Of a stretch of 64,000 nt of DNA, positions 50,869 through 63,706 are shown one piece after another. The DNA comes from Tetrahymena thermophila SB210 (taxonomy: Eukaryota; Ciliophora; Oligohymenophorea; Hymenostomatida; Tetrahymenidae), in assembly GCF_000189635.1 (NCBI RefSeq), contig NW_002475971.1:186001-250000 (forward strand). The letters run 5' to 3'. The position numbers were made by a program, and so were the translations under genes. The notes beneath the pieces were generated by a model that searched no databases, had not been told where the DNA came from, and worked only from the letters and a program-made list of their open reading frames with translations. How positions within the stretch are numbered: position 1 is the first letter of the stretch; every line of letters begins with the position of its first letter.

Positions 50869-52484
50869 ATGGAGAAATTATAAGAAAAAAAATTAAAAGA
50901 TGTAAAAATTGGAGCTAGAACATTTATAGTTACTGCTAAAGTCATTTCTAAGGGATCAATAAAGTATACCTACTAAGACAAATCTTTTAAAATTGAAATA
51001 TACGATGGCTCACTTGAGCATAGCACACTCGTATACTTTAATTGCTAAGATATTGAAAATTATTATGAGCAAATTGAACTTGGTAAAGTTTATAAATTTT
51101 CCAGAGCAATTATTGCTAAGGATGCATAAAAAAAAGAAGCCAGAAAATGTCTCAAGTACGAAATGTTTAATTCCTAATATATTTAATTAGTTGAAGATGA
51201 AAGTATAAACTTAATCTATGCTGCAGATTTTAGCAAATATGAACTAATTAAAATAAATCAAATTTCAGAACAACATTAAACAGACCATTTCGATATTTTA
51301 GGTTAGATGATTTAATTTATTTATTTATTATTTTTGTTTTGTTTGATGCTTTGTTTAAAGTTTTTACTAATATTTAATAATTTTTACTATAAATCTTAGG
51401 TGTGGTAATGGAAGAACCATCTAAAGAAAGAGTTAAAGATAGTGAAGGCAGAGAGTTGGATACAATAAAATTTTTAATAGGCGATGAAACAAGACATACT
51501 TTGCAAGTATCCATCAGAAATGAATATGGACTTAATTTAAATCTAAAAATCTTTGATGTGGTTCTCATTAAATCAACTCATGTTAATGTTTATGCCAATC
51601 AAAAAAGTGTAGATAGTGGTTCCGGAATATTAGTTAATCCAGATATCTAGCAAGCTCTGGACCTTTTATATTCATTTGAAAAAATAATCTAAGAAGATGA
51701 AGAAGATATCGATTATAAAAAAGATAATTAATTAGACAATTCATTTTTAACAGATGGTAAAGAAGAATGCAAAAGCAATGAATTAAATAAGTAAAGAGCC
51801 TTGAAATCAAATAAGAATAAGGAGTTTACATAAATTGGTGAAAATAAAGTATCTCTTCACTTCTATGATGTTAAATCTATCAATTATGTAGTACAGTAAG
51901 TAGAAGACTAGCTTGAAAGAGTGATAAGACTTTCCTTAACACATTCTACTTAAGATCCAGCTTTTATTAAGGAATTCACAAAATGTATTTATTCAGAAAT
52001 AGAAGGAGAAATATACTCGGCAGGTATTGAAAAGAAACCTTTTTATGTTGCATGTAGTGTTTGCAAGAAAAAAATAGAAAATTATCCTGTAATTTAAAAG
52101 TGTTTCAAAAAGTGTGCAGGAGCTACAATTATAGCTAAGATGGCGACTAACCTTAATATAGCAGATGCTACCGGAGCACTTAGTGCTTTGGCATTTAATG
52201 AATAGTGTGAAGAAATATTTGGTTTTGATGCTGAGTTTATGAAAATTCTCTATGAATATAAAAATAGTTAGTATTACCACAAAAAAGATCCTACTTATAG
52301 AGATTTTATTAGATAATCATTTACATAAAAATTTAGGTTCCGTATATTATCAGGTGTTCAAGTATACGAAAAAAAATATTAAGCAAAGCACAATATCGTT
52401 GGTTGTACCAAAATAAGTACTCTTCAAAATATTCAAGAAACAGCTTAATCAATAGAACTTCATTTACAAAAAAGAATTTTATGA
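50869..52484 (+). CDS. RPA1-like single-stranded DNA-binding protein
   Basis: Two exons (50869-51301 and 51400-52484) give 505 residues; a TGA in frame shortly before the ATG supports this start. Three OB-fold regions in the order of replication protein A large subunit are visible: DBD-A (ARTFIVTAKVISKGS, then FKIEIYDGS and GKVYKFSRAII); DBD-B (FDILGVVMEEPSKE, RELDTIKFLIGDE, FDVVLIKSTHVNVY, ILVNPDI); and DBD-C, with a zinc site near residues 362-382 (CSVC then KCFKKC) inserted in the fold. The usual N-terminal protein-interaction OB domain is missing. The zinc spacing (C-x2-C-x12-C-x3-C) differs from ordinary RPA1. It is either a divergent RPA1 or a specialised paralogue such as a telomere or meiosis form; ciliates have several. 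It binds single-stranded DNA in the nucleus. Confidence 0.88.
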
Positions 52485-53498
52485 GAAACAAATTTTATTT
52501 TATAAAATTCTTTTAATTGTCTTTATTGTTTGTTACTTAAAAAGTATACATAGAGAAATGATTGATATAAGTATCGTTATTCACTCATTATTTTTTTATG
52601 CCCAAATAGAATTTTGTTAAATAAATAGATATAATACAAAATACTAAAAATATACTATAAATTATCTAAATTATGTAATTAATTATATATATTGATTTAT
52701 ATATAAAGTGTAAGGTTAAAATAATTAATTGAGTTTTTTATTAAATAAATCTTCAAATGTACTAAAATAAACTTATTTTTGTTTGCTAAATATATTATTT
52801 TTGATAATTTAAAACAAAAATATAAAATAAAAATACTATCTATATTTTTAAATAAATAAATTGAGGAATAATAAGTAAATGTAGCATATGAATGAAATCT
52901 TTAGTTTTTTAACTAAGTATAAAATAAAATTCATTTTTTAATAGTAATTCATACAAAAAATGTTTAGAATGGGATATTTTACAATATATTATTAAAATCA
53001 AAATATAAATTTTATAATCATTATTAAAATATTAAAATGAAAATTGTTAATACTTCAATTACAAATTCTTTCTTTACTTAGATTCTAACTAAGTTACTCA
53101 AGCAATTGAATAAATAAATTATTTGAGAATAAATTACTTTTACTAAAGATTATAAAAAATACGAATAAGAAGAAAGTATTCAATTAATATATTATTCTAA
53201 ATTTCAGAATTAAATTGATTTTTTTTATTTCAATACTAAGTAAAAAATGATTTACTAAAATTAAAATCTTAATGTTGTAAGAAATTATTTAATTTATGTC
53301 TAAAAACAAATTTTGATTGAAATTCAGAGACTAAAAGATTTATTTTTTTGTTTGATTATAAAGAGTTAATTCTAAAAATATAATGAGTTTTTTATTCAAT
53401 TTTTGTTAGTAATTATTAAAAAAAATTTAAAAGGTTTAGGTTGATAGAAAAAAAAATATATATAGAATTAGATAGATAGTTAATAATTGTTAAAAAAT
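52485..53498. other. Intergenic spacer
   Basis: A+T-rich spacer between two plus-strand genes. No gene is seen. Confidence 0.6.
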
Positions 53499-54899
53499 AT
53501 GAAATTGTACAAGAAAAGTGAGATATTTTCTGAAAAATATAATAAGAATAGTGAATTAGAAATAAGTCCAGAAGTTCAAAAGAAAATCATGGATGGAAAT
53601 GCTGCATTTATAATTGATTTAATAGCAAGTTTAAAAATGTAAATAATTGTTTTTTGAGAGATTTGGTTTTAATTTATACATAATTTATTAGCCAAGTTTA
53701 TTCAAATAGTAATTTAAGACATTTCTTTAAAAATCCTATAGTCCTAGCTTCACTATATCATCACTTGGAATCCAGCTCGTTAATTATTTTTTTATTGGAA
53801 AGAGCTACTTGAACTATGATAGATTCGTAATTACGCATTTACAAATGAATGAAATTAATTCAAATCAAAGAAAGTTTATTCGAAAAATACATCAAAAAAT
53901 ATGAATAAACAAATATAATTGAGAAGAATATAATTTTGAATTTATATTATTATCATAATGCATTATAAAATGGGAGTTAGTTAGTTAATTGATTTTATTT
54001 TTAATTAGATTTACTGTGCTGCTGCTTTGATGCTGGCATTTAAAATAAAGGAATAAGATCATTATAGGTTAAAGCCTATTATTATGGGATATTACCAGTA
54101 AGCACCAAGAAGGGACTAGACATAGATAATGAATGATACGATATATTAATAAATTAAAAATAAAGTAAAAAATAATAATAATAAATAATTTTAATCTAAT
54201 TAAATTATAAATAAAAAAGATTTGCATAGCTGAAAGCAAATTGTTAAAAGCAATATAATTTGAATTCGATATATAGCTTCCCTTTGATTTCTTGCAAACA
54301 ATTATTGAATTCTGTAATGAAAAAGATCAAGATAAAGAACGTATATATTATGCCACTAAGGTAATAAGTTATGATAGCTTTAGAAGTTATGCTCCTCTTA
54401 TTTTTAAACCACAAATTATAGCTGTTTCTGCTTTTATGATTAGCTGCTCTTAATTTAACATAGAACCACAGTAATAATCTTTTTTTATTATTTCAGTTGA
54501 ATAAAATAATATGTTCAATTATTAGCTTAAGAATTCCTGAAAGATTCAAAGAAAAGTATAATCCTGAGACTATGAGAGAAGAAGAAGCTTATGAAAGATG
54601 GCTGCAAGAAATTTCTATAGAATTAAAAACATAAATTACTGCTGAAGATATAAAAGGTAATTTTATTTAGACTAATTTTAAAATCAAATTTATTTATTTT
54701 ATTGTTTAAATAATTATAAGATTGCTTGTACGTACTAAATGAACTTCTTTATCTTCACTATAATCCTAAAGAAGATGATTTAAAAAAATTTGAATAGTAT
54801 GAAACCTCTCTTGAATAAAGCAAAATTAAAAATGATCAAAATGAAAAACCAAATTAAGAAAAATAGACTGAATAAAAAATGGATATTGAATAATAGTGA
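53499..54899 (+). CDS. Cyclin of the transcriptional (C/H/K/L/T) type
   Basis: Six exons (53499-53638, 53742-53826, 54009-54164, 54220-54470, 54526-54656, 54721-54899) give 313 residues. The first cyclin box contains GNAAFIIDLIASLKI, LGIQLVNYFFIGKSYLNYDRF and YCAAALMLAFKIKEQDHYRL, where ALMLAFKIKE corresponds to the conserved ...LA.KIEE. A short insert follows (PRRDQTQIMND). The second box has AESKLLKAIQFEFDIQLPFDFL and SYDSFRSYAPLIFKPQIIAVSAF, matching cyclins K, T and L. The tail is acidic and Lys/Gln-rich, ending MDIEQQ. It is expected to activate a CDK of the CDK9/12/13-type that phosphorylates RNA polymerase II; the exact subfamily cannot be set by eye. There is no destruction box. Intron joins were chosen to keep the cyclin fold in frame. 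Confidence 0.87.
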
Positions 54900-55566
54900 A
54901 TGAAAATTAATTGATTTTACACAAGTGATTTAAATATTTTTCAAGTAAAAAAAATAATATTAAATAAATGATAGCTAAATACTCAATATATAATCGTCAA
55001 TATTTCTTTTTAAACAGTATTAAAAAATGTATATGAATAGATAAATTGCATATATAGTATGATTTTGATCAAATCATTTAAGTTCCATCTAAATCATGCA
55101 TGATAAAGCTTAAGTTATATTTAATTTAAAAAACTAAATTTCAAAAAGTATTTAAAATTTATTTTTTAATTTTATATTTATTTGGGAATCTAAATAAGCT
55201 AGCTTACTTGCTTTTAAGTAAATCAATCATGTAATTTAAAAAAATTCAAAATTAATTTAAGGTTATTAAGAAATTAGAAATGAAAAAAAAATGTTTTAAA
55301 TAAATTCGTTTGTTTATTTCATACTTTCAAAATATAAAACGTGCTAAATTTTTAGTTAATATTATATGTATTTTCTTATTATTTTTAAATTGAATGAAAA
55401 AGGTACAGGTTATATGCGAATTAATTATAATTTAATAATACGAAATAAATTAGCATTTAAAAATATTCAAATATAAAGGTTTATAATCAATTAAGATATC
55501 ATTTACTTAGCTAAGAGTGTTTTTAAGTAGAAGTGGCAAAATATAAAAGTTAAATTTAAATTTAAA
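54900..55566. other. Intergenic spacer
   Basis: A+T-rich spacer between the cyclin and protease genes. No gene is seen. Confidence 0.6.
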
Positions 55567-57386
55567 ATGAAGAATCATTTTTGCAGTATTTTAGTGATTT
55601 GCCATCTTGTATTGGCAGGTTCTGTCTAGGCTTTAAATGTCTTTACATACAATTCTAACAAAGAATAAACTAATGTTATTTTAAACAATTAAATTTAAGG
55701 GTCTTGGGATTATAAACCAAGCAATGGGCATACTTGCAGGCCTGCACCAACTGTTATAGAAAGAGCTGATGTTAATTAAAGGTTTTTTACAATTTAAAAT
55801 AGCGAAGAGTATGACATACAAGCCTCTTTTACTGTAAAAGTAAATAGCCACTTTCATAATATATTTTTATTAGAAAAAAAAAAATATAATACATATAGAA
55901 ATATGATACTTAATTGATGGATGTTTAAATAACTCAACAATTTTCTCTGATTAAAGCTGGAGATAAGAAAGAAATACTTGTAGATTACAATTGCAAGTAT
56001 CCTAATAATGATGAAAAAGAAACATGGGGAAGAGTTGAATTTAATGTTTAGACTTAGAATGTAAATGAAGCTTAACAAATTTTTTATTCTATTTCATTAC
56101 TGAAAATATGCGAAATGCCTCCTAATAAGTATGATTATTCAATATTTATCCTAATGGCTGCATCTGTGCTTATGGTAGCTATAGGCGCTTATTAGATAGA
56201 AAGTCCAATTGTTGTTGAGGATTAGGAGTAAACTCAAGAAGTTTCAAAGAGACACGCAGTATTCTTCATTTTAGGAGGTAAAAAGCAAAGCTTTTTTGTT
56301 ATTTACTTTTTAATAGCTTTTTTACATGAACAAAAACTGGTAGATTAGGATACTGTCATATTCTTAAAAGTTTAAGTTTAATTTGAAATAGAATTTTTAA
56401 ATAGAAATTAAATATAATTTTTTATAGAATATAAAGCACTTAAAAAATAAAAGCAAATAAAATATTAAGAGGAAAAGCTATTCGCAATTAATACATTAAT
56501 TATATTATTATTCATTTAAAAAATAGGTTCGTTCTTCTTAATAGTAATGTTCTTCCTATATGAATATATTTAACTAATTATAACTGTTATGATTTTGCTC
56601 TCAGCCTATTCTGCAATATCACTCCTTTGTAATGAAATTCTTGAAAAAATTGCTGAGTAAAAGTAAATACATAACCACGAATTCGAATTACCTCTCTTAG
56701 GAAAACTTAATGTCTCCTATTGCATTTCAGCAATTTTTGCACTAAGCATAGTCTTGACATATGCATTTACCAAAAATTGGCTTCTATCAAATTTCATAGC
56801 TTTTTCAATTGTTATGCTCATGTTTAAAGTTATTAGACTTCCTTCATATATGGTAGCACTACTATTGTTAGGATTAGCATTTATATACGATATATTCTGG
56901 GTATTTTATAGTGATAAAATTTTCGGAACTTCAGTTATGGCTAATGTAGCTACCAAAGTGGAATTGCCTATGATGTTTTACTGTCCTAAGATAAATCCTT
57001 CTCCAATTTAATCGTGCTCTTTAATTGGTTTAGGCGATATAGTTCTTCCAGGAATATTCGTTTCTTTCTGTCTGAATTTTAGCAAGAGGGTGCATTCTAA
57101 CAATCATTATTATTTAACATGCTTAGGTGGATATATATTGGGTATTGCTATTTGTGTCATTTGTTTAACAGTTTATCAGTCTGCACAACCAGCACTTCTA
57201 TATCTGTCACCATGCACGTTGATTCCAGTGGCAATACATGCTTTGATTAAAAAAGAGTTCTCATTTATATGGAGTGGAATTGAAAACATGTCTTCTGACC
57301 AAATAAATTTAAACCAAAATTAAAAAGAATAGTTTGAGCAGCTGGAATTAGGAAACGATGACTAACAAAAGCACAAACAATTTTGA
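55567..57386 (+). CDS. Signal-peptide-peptidase-like intramembrane aspartyl protease
   Basis: Three exons (55567-55839, 55899-56277, 56428-57386) give 536 residues. The first 20 residues (HFCSILVICHLVLAGSVQA) form a signal peptide. A luminal domain to about residue 180 has Cys residues but only a degenerate protease-associated-like fold. A single helix and an acidic cytoplasmic loop follow, then a multi-helix membrane core. The catalytic signature is complete: YD in GLAFIYDIFWVF, GLGD in IGLGDIVLPG, and the QPALLYLSP motif. This is the SPP/SPPL (presenilin-like) family, most like the SPPL2 type because of the luminal N-terminus. These proteases cut type II membrane helices in ER, Golgi or lysosomal membranes. 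The 150-nt intron could contain a 21-nt micro-exon (56349-56369), which also keeps frame. Confidence 0.9.
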
Positions 57387-58435
57387 GAGAAAATAAAATA
57401 AATAAATAGTTAGTTTTTTATTGATTAATCAGTCAACTATCCTTAAAATCTCTATTTCAACACAACAGAATAAAAATGATTAATTGAATTAAAAAATAAA
57501 AAATAAAAAAATTTTATCAAAAAATTAAAAAATACTACTATTATTAATTAAAGTAACTGCTGACTTCTATATAATATCTCTATTTTTTTACTGTTTCATT
57601 GAAAAATATTATTTTTCTACTTGTTTAAACTATTAGCTAGTTTTAGTTTTTGTGGTTATCTGAAATTAGGAAATTCAAACTAACAAGCATAAGTAGTTTT
57701 GTGAGAAATTAAAATAATAGTTTGTTCTTGATTGATTTAATTATTCAGAATTTCCATTCTATCTTAACATAAAACCATAAAATATTGAAATTTGTTAAAA
57801 AAAATATTAAATTATTAAAACTTATCAAAGATAAATAAAAAATTCTATTATATTTTAGCAACTTTCTATTAAATAATACTATTTTTTTTTATTTTCGAAA
57901 GAGTATATTGTTTTCTCTTTTAAACTGTAAAGTAATTTTAATTTTATGTGGCTATTGGAATTACTTAATTGTAGGTTATTATAATATTTATAATTATTTA
58001 ATCTTAATTTTTTAAATCCTCATAAATTTTTTTATTTTAACTCATTTATCTAAATTGAAATAAAATAAATATATATTTTTATACTAGCTAAATAAAATCT
58101 ACTATTTTAACAGATAAAATATTATATTTTACTATTTTAGAGTGTTAAAGAAGTTAGAATTACCATTAAATCAATTATATTTAATTTAAAATTAGAAATT
58201 AGTTATTGTAGACAAGTATTATTTAGATTTAATCAAATTTATTTTTATATTTTAATTAATAGAGACACAAAATTATTATTAATTTATCAGATTTTGACTT
58301 TTTAATAAATTTACAATAGCCACAAATACTTTTAAAAACCTATTTTATAAAAATGTATAAAAGCTTAAAATGAAATAAAATATAAAAAATACCTTTAATA
58401 AAATAAAAAATAAAAGATAAATTAAAACTAATCTT
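57387..58435. other. Intergenic spacer
   Basis: About 1 kb of very A+T-rich DNA with no convincing open frame. Confidence 0.6.
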
Positions 58436-60360
58436 ATGGGTAATGCTAGTAGTGAAGTATGTGTTAATTAAAATTATGTTTCTCAATAAAAAATTAACAC
58501 TAACATCTTTATGGTCAATTTTTCATTCATTCAGGATAATTAGTATTAAATTGCTTAGTTAAATAATCCTCAATGTCAGAACTGTATGGCATTTTTTAAC
58601 AAATATAGTATCTCCAATCTGATCGACTAAAATGAGGCTACTTAATTTAATAAGAATTTGATTTAAAAAGCTTAAACTTTCTTTTACTAAAAAGCTAATT
58701 AAGCTTTACATTCTGAAAAACTAATTTGGGTTTGTGAGTTTTGCTATTTCCCAAATATTATTGAAAATCTTGACCAATAAATTGTATAAGATGCTGTAAA
58801 TATATAAGGATATTTTGAAAAAACTTAATAACCACAAATTAAAAATGCTTAATAAGAACAACAATAAACCTAACTTGAAAATTTCACTAAAAACTCAGGG
58901 GAATAACTAATTTATGTGCTTGATAATAGTGGCTCAATGAGTTCAGTTGAAAGTTATGTTAAAAACGGTGGAGTTGTTTAATTATCTCGTAAATAAAGTG
59001 TAATTTAATCAATTTAAGAAATGTCTAACTAAGGTAATAGCTTATAAAACAAAGAAATATAGTTAATAGTCTTTTCTGACGAAGTCTAAATTTATACTAA
59101 CATTTAGGATAAGCCTCATAATGTTAGCTCATCTTCCTTAAATAACTGGGATCAACTAATTGCAAGTGTGTAAGGAATTTAAGAGTAAATGGTTGGAGTT
59201 CCTGCAGAATAAGTAAATGATTTACTTACAATCTATAGGAAATCAAATAAAATGGGCTCAACTGCTTTAGGTCCAGCTATTCTTTCAGCAGTGGAAATTG
59301 CAAAATCTGTAAATAATTTTATATTTATAATTTACATTATTTAATTTGCATCATATTATTTAATTTTTATTTAATATTTTTAAATAAAACTAATTTTTTT
59401 AATTTTAGAATAGGGGAAGCTAAATAATATTATGTACAGATGGAATGGCTAATCAAGGCCTTGGATCTATATCTCAATAATAGTAATCAACCTAATTCTA
59501 TTAAGATGTAGCTTAATATGCTAAATAAAAGGGTGTGTAAGTATCAATCATCGGAATAGGAGTAAAATATATTATCTTTAATTAAATATTTTATATTGTT
59601 TTTATTTTTATAATTTTTTATTATTTTCTTTATTTATTTATATTTTTTTATTATCAGGATGATAAGATGGGTTTGTAAGTGATTGGTAAGTTAGCTGAGA
59701 AAACTAATGGCTCTGTTTTTAAGATTGATTTATCTAACTTAAATGATAAGCTTGATAATATTCTTTAAGACAAAATGATAGCAAGTGATGTAAAAATGAA
59801 AATATTTATACATAAAAATGTGGTACTTGAAGATAGAGCAAAAGATGATTTAGAAGTAGATGTTGGAAATGCTACTAGAGAAAGCTGTATCACATTTGAA
59901 TATCTTATTTAACATCCTGAAGAATTAAAAGATGTATCTTCCATCCCTTTCCAAGCATAGATAGAATACACAGATTTAAATGGTTAAAGATAATTTATAG
60001 TTGTAACTAAGTAGATTAAGACTACCTAAAATGCTTAGGAAGTAGATAACAACTTAAATATGGAAATAGTTGAAAAAAGAATGGCTTAAAAATGTGCTAA
60101 CTTGATAAAGCAAGGAGAGTAAAATATTTTAAATCAAAATTTTATAAATTAATTTAATTTTTACATAAAGTGCTAAATAGGCTAAGCAGTATTAGTAGTA
60201 ATGGAACAGCTTTGTTGAGAAGAATGACAACTATACTGATTATCAACAGTAGCTTAAATAATAGTAACAGATGATAGAAAAATTAGCTTCTGAAGGAGCA
60301 GATAATGAAAAAGCTCAAGTATAATTACAATAAATGCAATAAGGCAAATTCTGGAAATGA
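58436..60360 (+). CDS. Myristoylation-type VWA protein with Sec23-like zinc finger
   Basis: Four exons (58436-59308, 59409-59561, 59658-60118, 60171-60360) give 558 residues. It starts MGNASSEV, a myristoylation signal. A four-Cys zinc finger follows (C47-x2-C50 and C100-x2-C103), spaced like the Sec23/Sec24 zinc finger though with a longer gap. A von Willebrand A domain starts near residue 158: VLDNSGSMSS carries the DxSxS metal site (D163, S165, S167), and STALGPAILSAVEIAK and IILCTDGMANQGLGS fit its later parts. A beta-rich region then resembles the Sec23 beta-barrel (HKNVVLEDRAKDD, FEYLIQHPEEL). The last 60 residues are a Gln-rich coiled coil. COPII Sec23 is not myristoylated and has a trunk domain, so this is a distant relative. 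It probably binds membranes and a protein partner; the role is unknown. Confidence 0.86.
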
Positions 60361-61109
60361 AATCCAAAATAAATTTAATCTTATTAATAAGAATAATTAT
60401 ATTAAACTGCTCATTTTAATAAAGAAATTAAAATTATTTTAAAAAGATTAACAATATTTCATCTAAGTATAATTTTTGTTGTATATTCTTATATCCTTAG
60501 ATATTTAGATACATAGGTTTTATTTGCTTTTAAGTATTTTAAAATTCAAAAGCATCATCTAAACTCAAAAACTCTAAATCATCCAAAAAATATTAAATAC
60601 ATTTTTTTACCGTTTTTTGAAAATTCATTGGGTTTTCGTTACTTAATTAGAAATGAAAAATATTAATAAAGTCTTTCTTTAAATAATTTCATAATTGATT
60701 TTATTTATTCAAATAAATTATTTGTTTATCATTTCTTACAAATTTTACATTTTAGTTATGAAAAAATCAAATTATTTTATTTAATATTTATTTTATGGTA
60801 ATTTTTATTAGTTAATGTTTATCTAAATTGTATGTTCGAACCTCAACAGCCTCTAATAATTTACCAGAATGTAAAAATTTGAATGCCATGCATTAATTTA
60901 TTAACACTTTTGCCAATATTGATTTAACTATTTAAAGGAATTACAATTAATTAAAAATAATAGTATTCCAACTAAGTAAAATTTATTAGCTAAAATAACA
61001 CATAATCTGCTTAATAATATCAAAAAATTAGCGCAAATAATTAATAATTATTAAATAATTGACACTTAAATATTTTTATTAAATAGTTGAGAAATTTATT
61101 ACATATAAA
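60361..61109. other. Intergenic spacer
   Basis: A+T-rich spacer. The sequence tgttcgaacctc near 60,834 recalls a tRNA T-loop, but no acceptor or anticodon arm surrounds it, so no tRNA is called. Confidence 0.55.
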
Positions 61110-61391
61110 ATGGCATTCGCTATGAAATCATTAGATGAACTAGAAAGAGAGATAAATTCTCTTTGCGACTAAGCTGATGGAATTATGAAATTTTAAGACC
61201 TATAAATGAATATTTTTTCTAGCATATTTAGTTAAGAACAAGTTCATTAGCAAGTCAAATCTACTCCAATAAAATATAAAGAATAACAATAAATTTTAAG
61301 CAACTTAAGCACAGAAGCATCAGTAAAAAGCTTTCTTTAACCTTAACTCGTAAACACTGTAAATAAATTTGATAATACTGGTCATAAATGA
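61110..61391 (+). CDS. Small hypothetical protein, 93 residues
   Basis: A single-exon frame starts MAFAMKSLDELEREINSL. The first 40 residues form an amphipathic helix with coiled-coil spacing. The rest is polar and Gln-rich, ending DNTGHK. Base composition is like real coding DNA and clearly better than the flanks. No domain is recognised. It converges on the TPR-like gene at the end of the window. It could be a small structural or complex subunit. Confidence 0.6.
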
Positions 61392-61780
61392 TTGATTTTA
61401 ACAATTTTAATATATCTGATATAAAATAACAATGATAGCTAATATACTACTATCTATAAAAATAATGTAAGATATTACAAATATATGAAATAAAATTGAT
61501 GGTATTATTAGGTAATAAACAAAATAAAATAATTATCATATAAATATGATTAAAAAATAATTAAAGTATTAAAAATTAAATTTATTCTACTAAATATAAG
61601 CAAACATAGTTATGAGTTGTTTATATATTTTTATATATTGAATTTGCTGTATATAATTTTTTAAGAGAAATGTTTATTTATTTTAAAAAATAATTTAATC
61701 ATTTAAAATATAGTTATAAATGATAATAACATTAATAAATAAAATTACAATTTATTTCATTTTATGATATATTATAATAT
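61392..61780. other. Convergent intergenic region
   Basis: A+T-rich spacer with the 3' UTRs of two converging genes. Nothing else is seen. Confidence 0.6.
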
Positions 61781-63706
61781 TCAGTTTATTGTGCTCAATC
61801 TATTTTTTGTAGGTGTCTTTGAAGCTATCAGATTTGTGAGAGAAGTATTATTGATTCTTGGTAGACTTAGAACTTGAGAGTTTGTTTATTGTTTGGTAGC
61901 TGAACTTTCTTTCAAAATGCTTGATCCTAATATTTGCTAAGAATTTTATAAAGTATGCAGTTGTTGAACCTAATTGTGTTATCTACCATAGTAATCTTCA
62001 TTAACAATAATTGATGATCTATTATTATTGCTACTAGGATTTTAAATAATATTATTTTCATGTTATTATTCTAAGATATTTTCAAACTTATAAATGTTTT
62101 TCAGACTATAAAGGTACTTTCTTATTTTTATTATTAAATTTTAAATACTCTTTTAGTTTCTATGAAGATGATAGAATTTTATTTTGGAAAGCTAATCTTA
62201 AGAGCCAGACCAGTATCCATGATTTATATATTACTGAATCATAAAATTTTTTAGATTTCTGTTTAGACTTAGCTAGTTATAAATGTATTTATTATCTTGT
62301 TCATTTATATAATCCTTCTTTTTTTCAATAGGAATATCTACTCTACCCAAAAAATACTATTATCTAATGTGCTCATTAACTATCCTAGGCACAGGAATTT
62401 TTTATTTTAAAGATGGTAAGCTAGAAGATTCTTGAAGACTCAGCATTTAAGATGATCTTCTGCTCAAAAATATATTTTAAAACAACCCTAAATCAAAATC
62501 GTCCTCACTATCTGTTTCAAAATGATTAATTACATAGGGATTGTAAGTTTTTTTATTTTTTCTCTAAATATTTTCTCCGACTTTCCTATAATTAATTTAG
62601 ATGATTAGAACAATAAATTACTAAAATAATGAGAATGAATTAAAATGTAATATATTGTTACAATTGAGTTTTAAGCATTATTACAAAATAAGTAACAATC
62701 GCTTATCTAAACAAATTAATAAAATTGCCAATAATTGCAATAGAGAGAAAAGGGATTAGCTTTTTCCTTAATTCATTCATTTTATTTTCAATTTTTATTT
62801 GGATAAAAATTTTCAAAATTACCTTATCTGTGAATTTTTTGGTTCTCTGTTATTTGAAAAAGCCTTTTCGTGGAAGTAATCAGCCAATGATAAGTCTCCT
62901 TGGTAGTATTTAATCATACCTAATTTATCATATGATATAATCTCATAGTCTACATTATTAACTATCCAAGACAATCTTAGCATTTTTTTAGCATAAATAA
63001 TTGCATTATCATATTCTCTCATTGACATGTACATTTCTACAATAGTTTTATAAAAGTAAAGCTTTTTTTCATAGTTTTTGCTTATATTACAATAGAGTCT
63101 CGCTTACTTAAAGATATTTACACTTTTTTAATAATCTCCAATGTCTCTCAATATTTTACCCTTTAATTCTAAAATTTTTAATAGTAAAGTATAGTTATCT
63201 TTCACTTCCTTCGCATCTTAGTAGACATTTTCTAGAATGTTTATTAGAATATTTCTCTCAGGATTTTTTAAATGAATGCTTAGCTCTTCTAGCTATTTAT
63301 CTATTTGTTTGATATTTTAGTACTTTGGATTATTTTAAAAGTATTCATCTTCTTGAGAAGTTAAGTTTTGAGCCGAATTAAGTAACTCTTTGGATGTAAA
63401 AATCGAAGACTGTTCATGATAAAATTTCGAATTACTATCTTAAAATTCTTTTGAAAAAATTGATTAGTCTCCTTAAAAAAATTTGAATTTTTCATTCTTT
63501 GCTTAAAAATGATTAGAGTCACCAGCCCTAAATTTTGTGCTTTTATAATTTAAGATACTATCTTCTAAAAAGGGTGCTGGCTTTTCTATATCCCTAAATG
63601 AAATTTGTTTATATTAACCTTCCTTTAAAAACTTATTTATTAATTGCTCTTATGATTACTTGTCCTTTAAATTCAAGCTTTTATTATATAATTTCTTTTT
63701 CATCAT
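61781..63706 (-). CDS. TPR-like helical repeat protein
   Basis: Two exons (63706-62823 and 62585-61781) give 562 residues starting MMKKKLYNKS. Residues 1-140 are hydrophilic. A helical repeat region of tetratricopeptide type follows at about 145-295: KILELKGKILRDIGDYQKSV, FYKTIVEMYMSMREYDNAII, LSWIVNNVDYEIISYDKLGM and YYQGDLSLADYFHEKAFSN, with the small-residue/aromatic spacing of TPRs. After the splice junction there is a stretch with ETDSEDDFDLG, a GYWSGS motif, a basic helical region (KFYHLHRNQKSIQNL), then an Asn/Ser/Gln-rich tail ending NRLSTIN. It is probably a protein-protein adaptor, as with the many TPR proteins of ciliates. The 237-nt intron is longer than most here. Confidence 0.86.

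Noticed and set aside
53692..53826. Alternative reading frames after the first cyclin intron
   Set aside because: All three frames are partly open here, but only the acceptor at 53741 gives a continuous cyclin box and keeps frame to the end.
60820..60870. tRNA T-arm-like sequence (gttcgaacctc)
   Set aside because: No acceptor stem, D-arm or anticodon arm can be folded around it.
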